Source: Hydrogenophilales bacterium RIFOXYD1_FULL_62_11 (GTDB lineage: Bacteria > Pseudomonadota > Gammaproteobacteria > Burkholderiales > Thiobacillaceae). Taken from it: DNA of 12,029 nt. The notes under the pieces were generated by a model. That model was given only the letters and a program-made list of their open reading frames with translations. It was not told the origin of the DNA and ran no database searches. Position 1 is the first letter of the stretch; each line of letters begins with the position of its first letter. The stretch is taken from positions 12,032 to 24,060 of the forward strand of contig MGZO01000127.1 in assembly GCA_001802655.1 (NCBI GenBank), in the 5' to 3' direction. This document shows, in pieces, positions 5,382 through 11,430 of this stretch. Made by a program: the position numbers and the translations under genes.

Positions 5382-5698
5382 GGTGCTCTGACCGGTAAGC
5401 GCTGAACACCGGTCATATGGAGCGATCAGCCTGGCAGGCCGCTCAGGCCGAGTACCGAACAGATGAAGCCGTCTGCCTGGCAGACAGAATCGGATCGAAA
5501 GCTGTATCTGGCGCGAACAGAATGCTGTCCTGACAAGCGCTGTATTCAGATGGACGAATCGAACATGCAGTCACGCCGTTTCCATTCTCAGCTCGTCATC
5601 TGACCCGCCCCTTGCTTGTAACAGACTGTCCGCTTACTGACTGTCACCCTAAGCATCCACGATGCGTCGCGCGCCAGGGTGAGCCGGGCCGGGCTTAC
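5382..5698. other. Gene-poor stretch between the cassette array and the sigma-factor gene
   Basis: No convincing gene is seen in these 317 bases. They hold two good inverted repeats: TGACCGGT (5389-5396) with ACCGGTCA (5408-5415), 11 nt apart, and GTCTGCC-T-GGCAGAC (5471-5485). A 38-codon frame starting at ATG 5417 is possible but has no SD or recognisable features. GCATC-CAC-GATGC (5653-5665) is a small hairpin downstream of the minus-strand operon, without a T tract. The two flanking gene blocks converge here, so transcription must end within this stretch. Confidence 0.5.
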
Positions 5699-6967
5699 TC
5701 ACTTCCCGGTTTTTGCCGCCCGCGCCAGCAACAAAGCCCGCTCCCGCGCGTTCTGCGCCAACTGTGCGGCGCGCGCGAATTCGGCGCGCGCTTCTTCGAT
5801 GCGATCCAGCTTGGCCAGCAGATCGCCGCGCACCGCCGGCAGCAGGTGATAGGTCTTGAGCGCCGGTTCGGTCGCGAGCGCCTCAACCAGTTCCAGCCCG
5901 GCCGCCGGGCCGTGCGCCATGCCGACTGCGACGGCGCGATTGAGCGCCACCACCGGCGAGGGCGCGACCTGCGCCAGCGCGTCGTAGAGCGCGGCGATGC
6001 GCGCCCAGTCGGTGTCGGCGGCAACGGCGGCTCGGGCGTGACAGGCGGCGATGGCGGCCTGCAGGGTGTAGGGGCCGAACGGGCCCGGCAAGCCCTCGGC
6101 GTGCGCCAGCGCAGCCAGCCCGCGACGGATCAGCAGGCGATCCCAACGCGTGCGGTCCTGATCCATCAACAGCACCGGCTGACCCGATGCATCGACGCGC
6201 GCGGCGAGCCGGGACGCCTGGATTTCCATCAGTGCGAGCAAGCCATGCACCTCGGCGACGTCTGGCAGGCGGCTGGCGAGCACGCGGCCCAGACGCTGCG
6301 CTTCCTCGCACAGCGCGGGACGCATCCAGTCGTCACCCGCGGTGGCGGCATAACCTTCGTTGAAAATCAGGTAGAGCACTTCCAGCACCGACGGCAGCCG
6401 CGCATTCAGTTCCGCGCCGCGTGGCGTCTCGAAGGGCACGCGCGCTTCGGCCAGCGTGCGCTTGGCACGCACGATGCGTTGCGCGAGGGTGGCGGCGGGC
6501 TTGAGATAGGCGCGCGCGATTTCCTCCACCGACAGGCCGCCGACCACTTTCAGGGTCAGGGCCGCGCGTGCCTCGGGCGAGAGCAGCGGATGGCAAGCGG
6601 TGAAAACGAGTGCGAGCAGGTCGTCGCCGATGTCGTCGTCGAGCGCGGCATCGACCGCTTCGGCGAAATCGGCTGCGCGGATGGCGTGCTGCGTGTCGAG
6701 TTCGACCGCGAGTTCGGCATGTTTGGGCGCGGCCTGCGTGCGATGGCGCAGCACGTCGAGCGCGCGCCGCTTGGCGGCGGTGGTCAGCCAGGCCGCGGGA
6801 TTGTCCGGCACGCCTTGCGCCGGCCAGTGCTCCAGCGCCGCGACCAGCGCATCCTGAGCGCACTCTTCCGCCAGCGTTAGGTCGCGCGTGAGCCGGGCGA
6901 CGGCGGCGACGACCCTGGCCGACTCGATATGCCAGATCGCGGCGAGCGTGTCGGCGGCCGCCGTCAT
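5699..6967 (-). CDS. ECF42-type RNA polymerase sigma factor with DUF6596/TPR-like extension
   Basis: 422 aa from ATG 6967. The frame is open further upstream, but this start fits the family and forms an ATGA overlap with the end of the DUF1428 gene (stop 6966-6964), implying translational coupling. Seen: sigma region 2 at about 10-80 (LTLAEECAQDALVAALEHW, PDNPAAWLTTAAKRRALDVLR); region 4 at about 115-172 (LLALVFTACHPLLSPEARAALTLK, GLSVEEIARAYLKPAATLAQR); then LPSVLEVLYLIFNEGYAAT (191-209), the signature of the DUF6596 extension; then an Ala-rich helical C-terminus (250-422) of TPR-like character. ECF42 sigma factors lack a classical anti-sigma gene and are known for neighbours encoding DGPF/YCII proteins, as here. 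The extension is thought to be needed for activity. A matching promoter candidate lies upstream at 8332-8358. Confidence 0.93.
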   Translation of the reverse strand: MTAAADTLAAIWHIESARVVAAVARLTRDLTLAEECAQDALVAALEHWPAQGVPDNPAAWLTTAAKRRALDVLRHRTQAAPKHAELAVELDTQHAIRAADFAEAVDAALDDDIGDDLLALVFTACHPLLSPEARAALTLKVVGGLSVEEIARAYLKPAATLAQRIVRAKRTLAEARVPFETPRGAELNARLPSVLEVLYLIFNEGYAATAGDDWMRPALCEEAQRLGRVLASRLPDVAEVHGLLALMEIQASRLAARVDASGQPVLLMDQDRTRWDRLLIRRGLAALAHAEGLPGPFGPYTLQAAIAACHARAAVAADTDWARIAALYDALAQVAPSPVVALNRAVAVGMAHGPAAGLELVEALATEPALKTYHLLPAVRGDLLAKLDRIEEARAEFARAAQLAQNARERALLLARAAKTGK

Positions 6968-7335
6968 GCCGCCAGGCTCACCATCGGCTTGAAGCCGCCC
7001 CAGAACATGCGCTGGCCATCGAACGGCAGCGTCGCGGGATCGGCGTGTTCCATGAAGGCCATCCGCGGATCGGTGATCACTTTGGCGTTCACCCGGTCGC
7101 GATCCTTGCGCGACTTGAAGACGATCCACGAGAACACCACGGTCTCGTCGGCTTTCAGTTTCACCGCCTGCGGAAACGAAGTGTGTTTGCCCGGCTGCAC
7201 GTCGTCGGCGACGCATTCGTGGATTTCGAGCGCGCCGTGTTCGATCCAGATCTTGCCGGCCTTGCGGGCGAGGCGGCGGTATTCAGCAAGCTTCGCCAGC
7301 GGAACCGGCAGCACGTAACCATCGACGTAGGGCAT
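6964..7335 (-). CDS. DUF1428 family protein
   Basis: 123 aa from ATG 7335, with SD AAGGAG 7 nt before it. It matches the DUF1428 pattern: MPYVDGYVLPVP (1-12), AKLAEYRRLARKAGKIWIEHGALEIHECVADD (14-45), KADETVVFSWIVFKSRKDRDRVNAKVITDPRM (61-92) and FDGQRMFWGGFKPMV (104-118). Proteins of this group have a ferredoxin-like dimeric alpha-beta fold; the biochemical role is unknown. The gene starts one base after the stop of the VOC gene (TGACATG) and its own stop overlaps the sigma-factor start, so the three genes form one transcription unit. Such genes are known companions of ECF42 sigma factors. Confidence 0.9.
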   Translation of the reverse strand: MPYVDGYVLPVPLAKLAEYRRLARKAGKIWIEHGALEIHECVADDVQPGKHTSFPQAVKLKADETVVFSWIVFKSRKDRDRVNAKVITDPRMAFMEHADPATLPFDGQRMFWGGFKPMVSLAA

Positions 7336-7336
7336 G

Positions 7337-7741
7337 TCAGTCTCCTTGTGCGGGATTCATCTGGAACACCTCCCAGACGTGTCCGTCCGGATCCTGGAAG
7401 CCGTGCTGGTACATGAAACCGTGATCCAGCGGCGCGTTGTAGGTGTTGCCGCCGGCGGCCACCGCTTCGCGCACCATCGCGTCCACCGCCTCCCGACTGT
7501 CGAGCGGCAAGGCCAGCAGCACTTCGGTCGCAGCGCGTGCGTCGGCGGGCGGATGCGGGGCAAAGCCGGCGAAGCGTTCGCGTATCAACAGCATGGCGTA
7601 GATGTTCTCGCCGACGATCATGCAGGTGGCGGTGTCGTCGGTGAATTCCTGTTTGAAGCTGAAGCCGAGCCGGGTGAAAAAGGCAATGGACGCCTTGAGG
7701 TCGGCGACGGGCAGGTTGACGAAGATTTGCTTGACCATCAT
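7337..7741 (-). CDS. VOC family protein (glyoxalase/bleomycin-resistance fold)
   Basis: 134 aa, starting at the first of two adjacent ATG codons (7741; 7738 is the alternative). AAGGAG stands 7 nt before the first. A single VOC module: KQIFVNLPVADLKASIAFFTRLGFSF (4-29), a MIVGENIYAMLL strand (41-52), ALPLDSREAVDAMVREAVAAGGNTY (77-101) and FMYQHGFQDPDGHVWEVFQMNP (109-130), where His114 and Glu127 are plausible metal ligands. It belongs to the COG3607-like small VOC proteins often found in DGPF gene clusters. Substrate unknown, cytosolic. It lies in the unit that ends with the sigma factor. Confidence 0.9.
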   Translation of the reverse strand: MMVKQIFVNLPVADLKASIAFFTRLGFSFKQEFTDDTATCMIVGENIYAMLLIRERFAGFAPHPPADARAATEVLLALPLDSREAVDAMVREAVAAGGNTYNAPLDHGFMYQHGFQDPDGHVWEVFQMNPAQGD

Positions 7742-7743
7742 GT

Positions 7744-7848
7744 TCAGTCTCCTTTTTCGGTTTGTGTCTTGAGTGCGGCGAGGCCAGCTTCGAAATCCTG
7801 CCCGATCATCTCGTCCATGTTCACGTTGGGATCAAGACTCAGGGGGCG
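7744..7848 (-). pseudogene. Possible 3' remnant of an SRPBCC-type gene
   Basis: After the YCII stop codon the same frame stays open for 34 codons to TGA 7746-7744, two bases before the VOC start. The end reads MDEMIGQDFEAGLAALK plus a short charged tail (possible ATG 7818, no SD). From memory, M-D-x-M-I/V-G-x-D-F-E-x-G-L-A-x-L-K is how some SRPBCC/polyketide-cyclase proteins end, so this looks like the C-terminus of a deleted gene, with the SD of the next gene nested in its last codons. It could also be a chance open stretch. Confidence 0.35.
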
Positions 7849-8223
7849 TCAATTACCCAGGCCCAGCGCACGCGTCGGCGCATCGTCCGCGATCGGCCGC
7901 ACTTCCACACAGCCACGCTGCGCGCCGGGGATGCGGGCGGCAATCGCGAGCGCCGTATCCATGTCCGGCGCTTCGATCAGGTAGTAGCCGCCGAGCATTT
8001 CCCGCGTTTCGGCGAAGGGTCCGTCGGTGACGTGCGCCTGCCCTTCGCGCACGCGCACGGTTTTCGCCGTGCCGGGCGGGGTCAGGCGGTTGCCGGAAAT
8101 GAAATGGCCCTCGCGCTTGATCGCCTCGGTGAACGCGGCGTACTCGGCGAAATGCCCCGCTGCGTCGGCGGGTTCGAGGTGTTCCATCATCTGTTCGGCG
8201 CAAATCAGGAAAATGAATTTCAT
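7849..8223 (-). CDS. YCII-related DGPF-motif protein
   Basis: 124 aa from ATG 8223, with GAGGA about 7 nt upstream. It has the YCII dimeric alpha-beta barrel pattern: MKFIFLICAEQ (1-11), a helix to about 37, REGHFISGNRL (37-47), VTDGPFAETREMLGGYYLIEAPDMDTALAIAARI (65-98), and GCVEVRPI (104-111). DGPF (67-70) followed by AE is the diagnostic motif. Enzymatic activity of DGPF proteins is not established; they are linked by gene context to ECF42 sigma factors and are thought to act in the response the sigma factor controls. Here the gene is the first intact one after the ECF42-like promoter. Confidence 0.93.
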   Translation of the reverse strand: MKFIFLICAEQMMEHLEPADAAGHFAEYAAFTEAIKREGHFISGNRLTPPGTAKTVRVREGQAHVTDGPFAETREMLGGYYLIEAPDMDTALAIAARIPGAQRGCVEVRPIADDAPTRALGLGN

Positions 8224-8233
8224 GGCTGCGTCC

Positions 8234-8287
8234 TCAAGCTTTTGCCGCGCATTCGAGCGTGGCGATGTCGATTTTTTTCATCCGCAT
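8234..8287 (-). pseudogene. 17-codon remnant of a PhnB-type VOC gene (or a tiny leader ORF)
   Basis: ATG 8287 to TGA 8234 encodes MRMKKIDIATLECAAKA. It has a strong SD (CAGGAGA, ending 6 nt before the ATG). It aligns without gaps to the last 17 residues of the PhnB-type protein at 10935-11417 (MTMGKIDIAAIEAARHG), with nine identities, and ends at the same place. The simplest reading is a gene with most of its body deleted, leaving the start signals joined to the C-terminus. A functional short peptide before the YCII gene is the alternative. Confidence 0.5.
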
Positions 8288-8304
8288 GGATGTCTCCTGC
8301 GTTG

Positions 8305-8320
8305 CCCGGGACAGTCCGGG
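8305..8320 (-). other. Hairpin in the 5' leader of the sigma-factor operon
   Basis: CCCGG (8305-8309) and CCGGG (8316-8320) can pair around GACAGT; adding GAC/GTC with a bulge makes it longer. It lies between the predicted transcription start and the SD of the 17-codon ORF. Role unknown. Confidence 0.25.
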
Positions 8321-8331
8321 TTCATCTTCAC

Positions 8332-8358
8332 GACGTACGGAAACAGGCGAATTCGACA
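8332..8358 (-). promoter_or_regulatory. Candidate ECF42 sigma-dependent promoter
   Basis: On the minus strand TGTCGA (8358-8353) is followed after 17 nt by CGTC (8335-8332). As I recall, the motif reported for ECF42 targets is TGTCGA at -35 and CGA/TC at -10, so both boxes match. The position is right: in the 176-nt gap between the MoaD-like gene and the unit that carries the YCII, VOC, DUF1428 and sigma genes. It implies that the sigma factor activates its own operon. Confidence 0.55.
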
Positions 8359-8399
8359 GTGAGCGAGGAATTCTCTGTGTGTGGCATCGTTCTGGCGCT

Positions 8400-8723
8400 T
8401 CAGCCGCCCGCGATGGCGCCGACGATGACCAGCGGCTCGCGTCCGGCGGCGACCTCATCCGGCAGCAACGCATCGGGAGCGAGATTCGACTGATCCTCCT
8501 GGCAGGCATAGAAGCGCATCAGCGGGCGGCGCAGGCCGGTGGCGCGGTCGCGCACGGCACCGGCGAGCATGGGGTAGGCCGCTTCGAGTGCGTCGAGCAC
8601 GGCTGCGAGCGTGACCGGGCCGGCCAGGTCGAGCTCGACCTCGGTGCTGCTGCACCGCGCCAGCGTGTACAGGTGATACGGCAGCACGACGCAGACGGTG
8701 TGCCTGTCGAGATCGGCGGCCAT
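8400..8723 (-). CDS. MoaD/ThiS-like ubiquitin-fold protein
   Basis: 107 aa from ATG 8723, one base after the stop of the BNR-repeat gene (TGACATG). The protein shows the beta-grasp pattern of sulphur-carrier proteins: CVVLPYHLYTLA (11-22), the VTLAAVLDALEAAYPML helix region (37-53), PLMRFYACQED (67-77), LPDEVAAGREPLVIVGAIAGG (87-107). The last two residues are Gly-Gly, as in MoaD, ThiS and ubiquitin-like modifiers, where this end is activated by adenylation and carries sulphur or is conjugated. No E1-like (MoeB/ThiF) gene is nearby, and the general thiamine or molybdopterin role is not supported by context. Coupling to the beta-propeller gene suggests a joint function that is unknown. Confidence 0.88.
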   Translation of the reverse strand: MAADLDRHTVCVVLPYHLYTLARCSSTEVELDLAGPVTLAAVLDALEAAYPMLAGAVRDRATGLRRPLMRFYACQEDQSNLAPDALLPDEVAAGREPLVIVGAIAGG

Positions 8724-8724
8724 G

Positions 8725-9837
8725 TCAGGGCAGCGTCTGCACGCTGACCGAGAGCACGGCCGGCAGGTCGCGCACGATCGCCTGCCAGTGGTCGCCCGCG
8801 TCCGGCGAGGCGTAGACCTGACCGCCGGTGGTGCCGAAGTACACGCCGCAGGGGTCAAGGCTGTCGATTGCCATGGCGTCGCGCAGCACGTTCACGTAGC
8901 AATGCTGCTGCGGCAGGCCGTCGGTCAGCGCGTCCCAGGCGTTGCCGCCCGCCCGGCTGCGATAGACGCGCAGCTTGCCCTCGGGTGGGTAGTGTTCCGA
9001 ATCGCTCTGGATCGGCACGACGTAGACGGTGTCGGGTTCGTGGGCGTGCACCGCCATCGCGAAGCCGAAATCGCTGGGCAGGTTGCCGCTGACTTCGAAC
9101 CACGAATCGCCGGCATCGTCGCTGCGCATCACGTCCCAGTGCTTCTGCATGAACAGCGTGTTCGGCCGCGCCGGATGCATCGCGATGCGGTGCACGCAGT
9201 GGCCGACTTCGGCTTCCGGGTCGGGGATGTATTGCGAATGCAGGCCGCGGTTGATGGGCCGCCACGACGCGCCACCGTCGTCGCTGCGGAACGCGCCGGC
9301 CGCCGAGATCGCCACGTACAGACGGTTCGGGTTCACCGGGTCGAGCAGGATCGTGTGCAGGCACATGCCGCCGGCGCCGGGCATCCATTTCGCGCCCTGC
9401 TGTTCGCGCAGCGCGGGCAGTTCCTGCCAGCTCTGCCCGCCGTCGGTCGAGCGGAACAGCGCGGCGTCCTCGACGCCGGCGTAGACCGTGTCCGGGTCGG
9501 TCGGCGAAGGCTCCAGGTGCCACACGCGCTTGAATGCCCACGGCTTCGACGTGCCGTCGTAATGCAGATGCGTGCCCGGGTCGCCGACGTAGCGGAAATC
9601 GTTGCCGACCGGGTTCCAGGTCGCGCCGCCGTCGTCGGAGCGCTGAATCACCTGGCCGAACCAGCTGCTGGTCTGCGAGGCATAGAGCCGCTCGGGGTTC
9701 GCCGGTGAGCCCACGACGTGAAAGATTTCCCAGCCGCCGAAATGTGGGCCGCTCACTTGCCAGTCGCGGCGGGCAGCGTCGGACGTCAGGATGAACGCAC
9801 CCTTGCGCGTTCCCACCAAAATACGGATACGGGGCAT
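8725..9837 (-). CDS. BNR/Asp-box repeat beta-propeller protein (sialidase-like fold)
   Basis: 370 aa from ATG 9837, with AAGGAGA about 7 nt upstream; the open frame beyond it overlaps the SRPBCC gene and is not used. Asp-box motifs (S-x-D-x-G-x-x-W) are seen at 67-74, 130-137, 185-192, 239-246 and 344-351, with a degenerate one at 294-301, spaced as blades of a six- or seven-bladed propeller. It begins MPRIRILVGTRKGAFIL and has no signal peptide, so it is probably cytosolic, unlike secreted sialidases; the catalytic Arg triad and Tyr of true sialidases are not evident. This group is often annotated as exo-alpha-sialidase or glycosyl hydrolase without proof. It is followed after one base by the ubiquitin-like gene, so the two are probably partners. 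Confidence 0.88.
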   Translation of the reverse strand: MPRIRILVGTRKGAFILTSDAARRDWQVSGPHFGGWEIFHVVGSPANPERLYASQTSSWFGQVIQRSDDGGATWNPVGNDFRYVGDPGTHLHYDGTSKPWAFKRVWHLEPSPTDPDTVYAGVEDAALFRSTDGGQSWQELPALREQQGAKWMPGAGGMCLHTILLDPVNPNRLYVAISAAGAFRSDDGGASWRPINRGLHSQYIPDPEAEVGHCVHRIAMHPARPNTLFMQKHWDVMRSDDAGDSWFEVSGNLPSDFGFAMAVHAHEPDTVYVVPIQSDSEHYPPEGKLRVYRSRAGGNAWDALTDGLPQQHCYVNVLRDAMAIDSLDPCGVYFGTTGGQVYASPDAGDHWQAIVRDLPAVLSVSVQTLP

Positions 9838-9862
9838 GTGGTTCTCCTTACCGGAAAAAGGA

Positions 9863-10267
9863 TCAGCGCGCCGCCACGTGGCGCGCGAAGTTGTCGAGAA
9901 TCGCCAGCCAGCCCGCACGCTGGTATTCGATCGGGAACGTGGTTTCGGGATCGAAGGAAACGCGCACCCGTACGCCGTCGGCTGTCTCATCGAATTCGAC
10001 CTGCCCGGTGCGGTCGCCGAAGGCGTATTCGATCAGGCGCTGCGGCACGATGCGGGTGTAGGTGCCGGCAAAATCGAAGCCCTGGCTGCCGTCCCTGGCT
10101 TCCATGCGCGAGGAGAAGGCGCCGCCTTCACGCAGATCGACCTGCGCGGCGGTCGTGTGCCAGTCGTCCGAGGCGGCGTTCCACTGCACGATGTCCGCAG
10201 GGGTGGTGTAGGCGCGCCAGACGGTCTCGATGGGCGCGGCGACGGTGGTTTCGACGGTCACTTTCAT
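9863..10267 (-). CDS. SRPBCC (AHSA1-type) family protein
   Basis: 134 aa from ATG 10267, with AAGGA 7 nt upstream. It has the START/Bet v1-like pattern: MKVTVETTVAAPIETVWRAYTTPADIVQWNAA (1-32), DLREGGAFSSRMEARDGSQGFDFAGTYTRIVPQRLIEYAFGD (44-85), QVEFDETADGVRVRVSFDPE (89-108), and the closing helix YQRAGWLAILDNFARHV (115-131). These proteins bind hydrophobic ligands in a deep cavity or act as co-chaperone-like modules; this one's ligand is unknown. Proteins of this kind are common in DGPF/ECF clusters. Its leader shares an 11-bp sequence with the leader of the YdeI-type gene upstream. Confidence 0.93.
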   Translation of the reverse strand: MKVTVETTVAAPIETVWRAYTTPADIVQWNAASDDWHTTAAQVDLREGGAFSSRMEARDGSQGFDFAGTYTRIVPQRLIEYAFGDRTGQVEFDETADGVRVRVSFDPETTFPIEYQRAGWLAILDNFARHVAAR

Positions 10268-10269
10268 GA

Positions 10270-10280
10270 AGGATTCCTTA
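10270..10280 (-). repeat. Direct repeat copy in the SRPBCC gene leader (pair with 10891-10901)
   Basis: TAAGGAATCCT on the minus strand, just before the SRPBCC start; it contains that gene's SD. An identical copy lies before the YdeI-type gene. The two copies bracket the inserted gene. Confidence 0.5.
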
Positions 10281-10338
10281 AGGATGATGACGCTGCGTCC
10301 GCTGGAGCGCCTTGTTGGGTGTATACGCCACCATGCCG

Positions 10339-10887
10339 CTAGTCTGCCGCCGGGGGCGAACTGAGACTTTTGCTATAGAAGCCCGATTGATCAAAGCAGC
10401 AGACGCGCTTCTTGCCTGAAGAAAGCATGTCACAGGCGCCTTCTACCCGACTTTTTCGGGTCTTGGCTTGCTTGGCAGACTCAACCCAGTGTATCCAGTC
10501 AAGGCGTGCGATGGTCGTGGTGTCATTCCAAGCAGCCTTGGCTGCCGGACACGCCGCAAGCGCTTCCTGTAGGTCATCGGGCGGCAGCGGCTCCGGTTCC
10601 GGATCGGCCGGCGCAATTTGAATGGTAACCACCTCACCGATACTCGCATGGGCGGCCTCGCGCAGTTCCCGGCTCACCCTGAGCCAATGGCTTAACTGGC
10701 CGTCCGGCTCAAGCGTCGCTTGAAAAGGGTGTCCGTTTAGGGTGCCTTCCACGGAGGTTCTACCGCGCCTTGGCAACGTGTCACTTGCGGTTTTCGGTAG
10801 AACCAGAAAGGCCCATGAGTCGTCCTTACCGGGCTTCGCCGGACGAAGTAGCTTTGTCTTGAATGTAGACGCATCTGCTCTTGTCAT
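10339..10887 (-). CDS. DUF1905 plus YdeI/OmpD-associated family protein
   Basis: 182 aa from ATG 10887, with AAGGA 8 nt upstream; the longer open frame back to 11100 overlaps the PhnB-type gene and is not used. An N-terminal DUF1905 domain (about 8-95: FKTKLLRPAKPGKDDSWAFL, GRTSVEGTLNGHPFQATLEP, GQLSHWLRVSRELREAA, GEVVTIQI) is followed by a Pro/Glu-rich linker (PADPEPEPLPPDD) and a YdeI-type helical domain (about 105-170) with WIHWVESAKQAKTRKSRVEGACDMLSSGKK (132-161), a pattern seen in proteins called bacteriocin-protection or OmpD-associated. Function unclear, cytosolic. Base composition is lower in GC than in its neighbours, and the gene is flanked by integron-like boxes, which suggests acquisition. 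Confidence 0.9.
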   Translation of the reverse strand: MTRADASTFKTKLLRPAKPGKDDSWAFLVLPKTASDTLPRRGRTSVEGTLNGHPFQATLEPDGQLSHWLRVSRELREAAHASIGEVVTIQIAPADPEPEPLPPDDLQEALAACPAAKAAWNDTTTIARLDWIHWVESAKQAKTRKSRVEGACDMLSSGKKRVCCFDQSGFYSKSLSSPPAAD

Positions 10888-10890
10888 TTC

Positions 10891-10901
10891 AGGATTCCTT
10901 A
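10891..10901 (-). repeat. Direct repeat copy in the YdeI-type gene leader (pair with 10270-10280)
   Basis: TAAGGAATCCT on the minus strand, containing the SD of the YdeI-type gene. Identical to the copy before the SRPBCC gene about 620 bp away. Confidence 0.5.
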
Positions 10902-10934
10902 GACACCCAACGCGCCGCTTGAACGCCAGAAATC

Positions 10935-11417
10935 TCAGCCATGGCGCGCTGCCTCGATCGCCGCGATGTCGATCTTGCCCATGGTCATCATCGCCGCAAA
11001 CGCGCGCCGGGCTTCGTCGCCGCCAGCGGCCATCGCCTCGCTCAGCGCGCGCGGCGTGATCTGCCAGTTCACGCCCCAGCGGTCCTTGCACCAGCCGCAT
11101 TCGCTTTCCTTGCCGCCGTTGCCGACGATGGCGTTCCAGTAACGGTCGGTTTCTTCCTGCGTGTCGGTGGCGACCTGGAACGAAAACGCCTCGGTGTGCG
11201 GGAACGCCGGGCCGCCGTTGAGTCCGAGGCAGGGGATGCCGAGCACGGTGAAGCGCACGGTGAGCACCTGTCCGGCTTTGCCGCCCGGGTAATCCGCCGG
11301 GGCATGCCAGATCTCATCCAGCGACGAATCGGGGAAGGTCGCGGCGTAAAAACGCGCGGCGGCTTCCGCCTCACTGTCGTACCAGAGGCAAAGGGTGTTC
11401 TTCGGGATCGGATTCAT
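10935..11417 (-). CDS. PhnB/COG3865-type VOC family protein
   Basis: 160 aa from ATG 11417, with AAAGGAG 8 nt upstream. It matches the group often mis-named 3-demethylubiquinone-9 3-methyltransferase: NTLCLWYDSEAEAAARFYAATFPDSSL (7-33), GKAGQVLTVRFTVLGIPCLGLNGGPAF (46-72), EAFSFQVATDTQEETDRYWNAIVGNGGKESECGWCKDRWGVNWQITPRAL (76-125), and the C-terminal helix with RRAFAAMMTMGKIDIAAIEAA. It is a dimeric VOC-fold protein; methyltransferase activity is not supported, and its true substrate is unknown. It lies in the tight DGPF gene row, 13 nt after the second YCII gene. Its last 17 residues match the remnant at 8234-8287. Confidence 0.92.
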   Translation of the reverse strand: MNPIPKNTLCLWYDSEAEAAARFYAATFPDSSLDEIWHAPADYPGGKAGQVLTVRFTVLGIPCLGLNGGPAFPHTEAFSFQVATDTQEETDRYWNAIVGNGGKESECGWCKDRWGVNWQITPRALSEAMAAGGDEARRAFAAMMTMGKIDIAAIEAARHG

Positions 11418-11430
11418 TGCAGGACTCCTT

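Larger units (their letters stand above)
10293..10911 (-). mobile_element. Solitary, degraded integron cassette carrying the YdeI-type gene
   Basis: On the minus strand GTTGGGTGT (10911-10903) stands before the gene, and its exact complement ACACCCAAC (10322-10314) stands after it; extended by three bases the match is 11 of 12. These fit the crossover box and R'' box of a cassette (GTTRRRY and RYYYAAC). The R'' box is followed by AAGGCGCTCCAGCGGAC, which reads like the left arm of a common attC type. The right half of the attC is missing, so the element would be immobile. Inferred, not proved. Confidence 0.5.

Noticed and set aside
5417..5533. A 38-codon frame after the last attC
   Set aside because: No SD, no recognisable features and no downstream attC; kept only as a remark in the gap description.
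5612..6880. A 422-codon open frame on the plus strand opposite the sigma factor
   Set aside because: Its product is rich in Arg, Gly and Gln with no family pattern. It is a shadow of the GC-rich sigma gene, which has clear sigma-region and DUF6596 motifs on the minus strand.
8350..8373. Two GAATTC sequences around the promoter -35 box as an inverted repeat operator
   Set aside because: GAATTC is itself a palindrome and the arms share little beyond it; no evidence for a regulator binding site.
8698..9708. A 336-codon open frame on the plus strand opposite the beta-propeller gene
   Set aside because: Composition is typical of antisense frames in GC-rich DNA; the minus strand holds regular Asp-box motifs.
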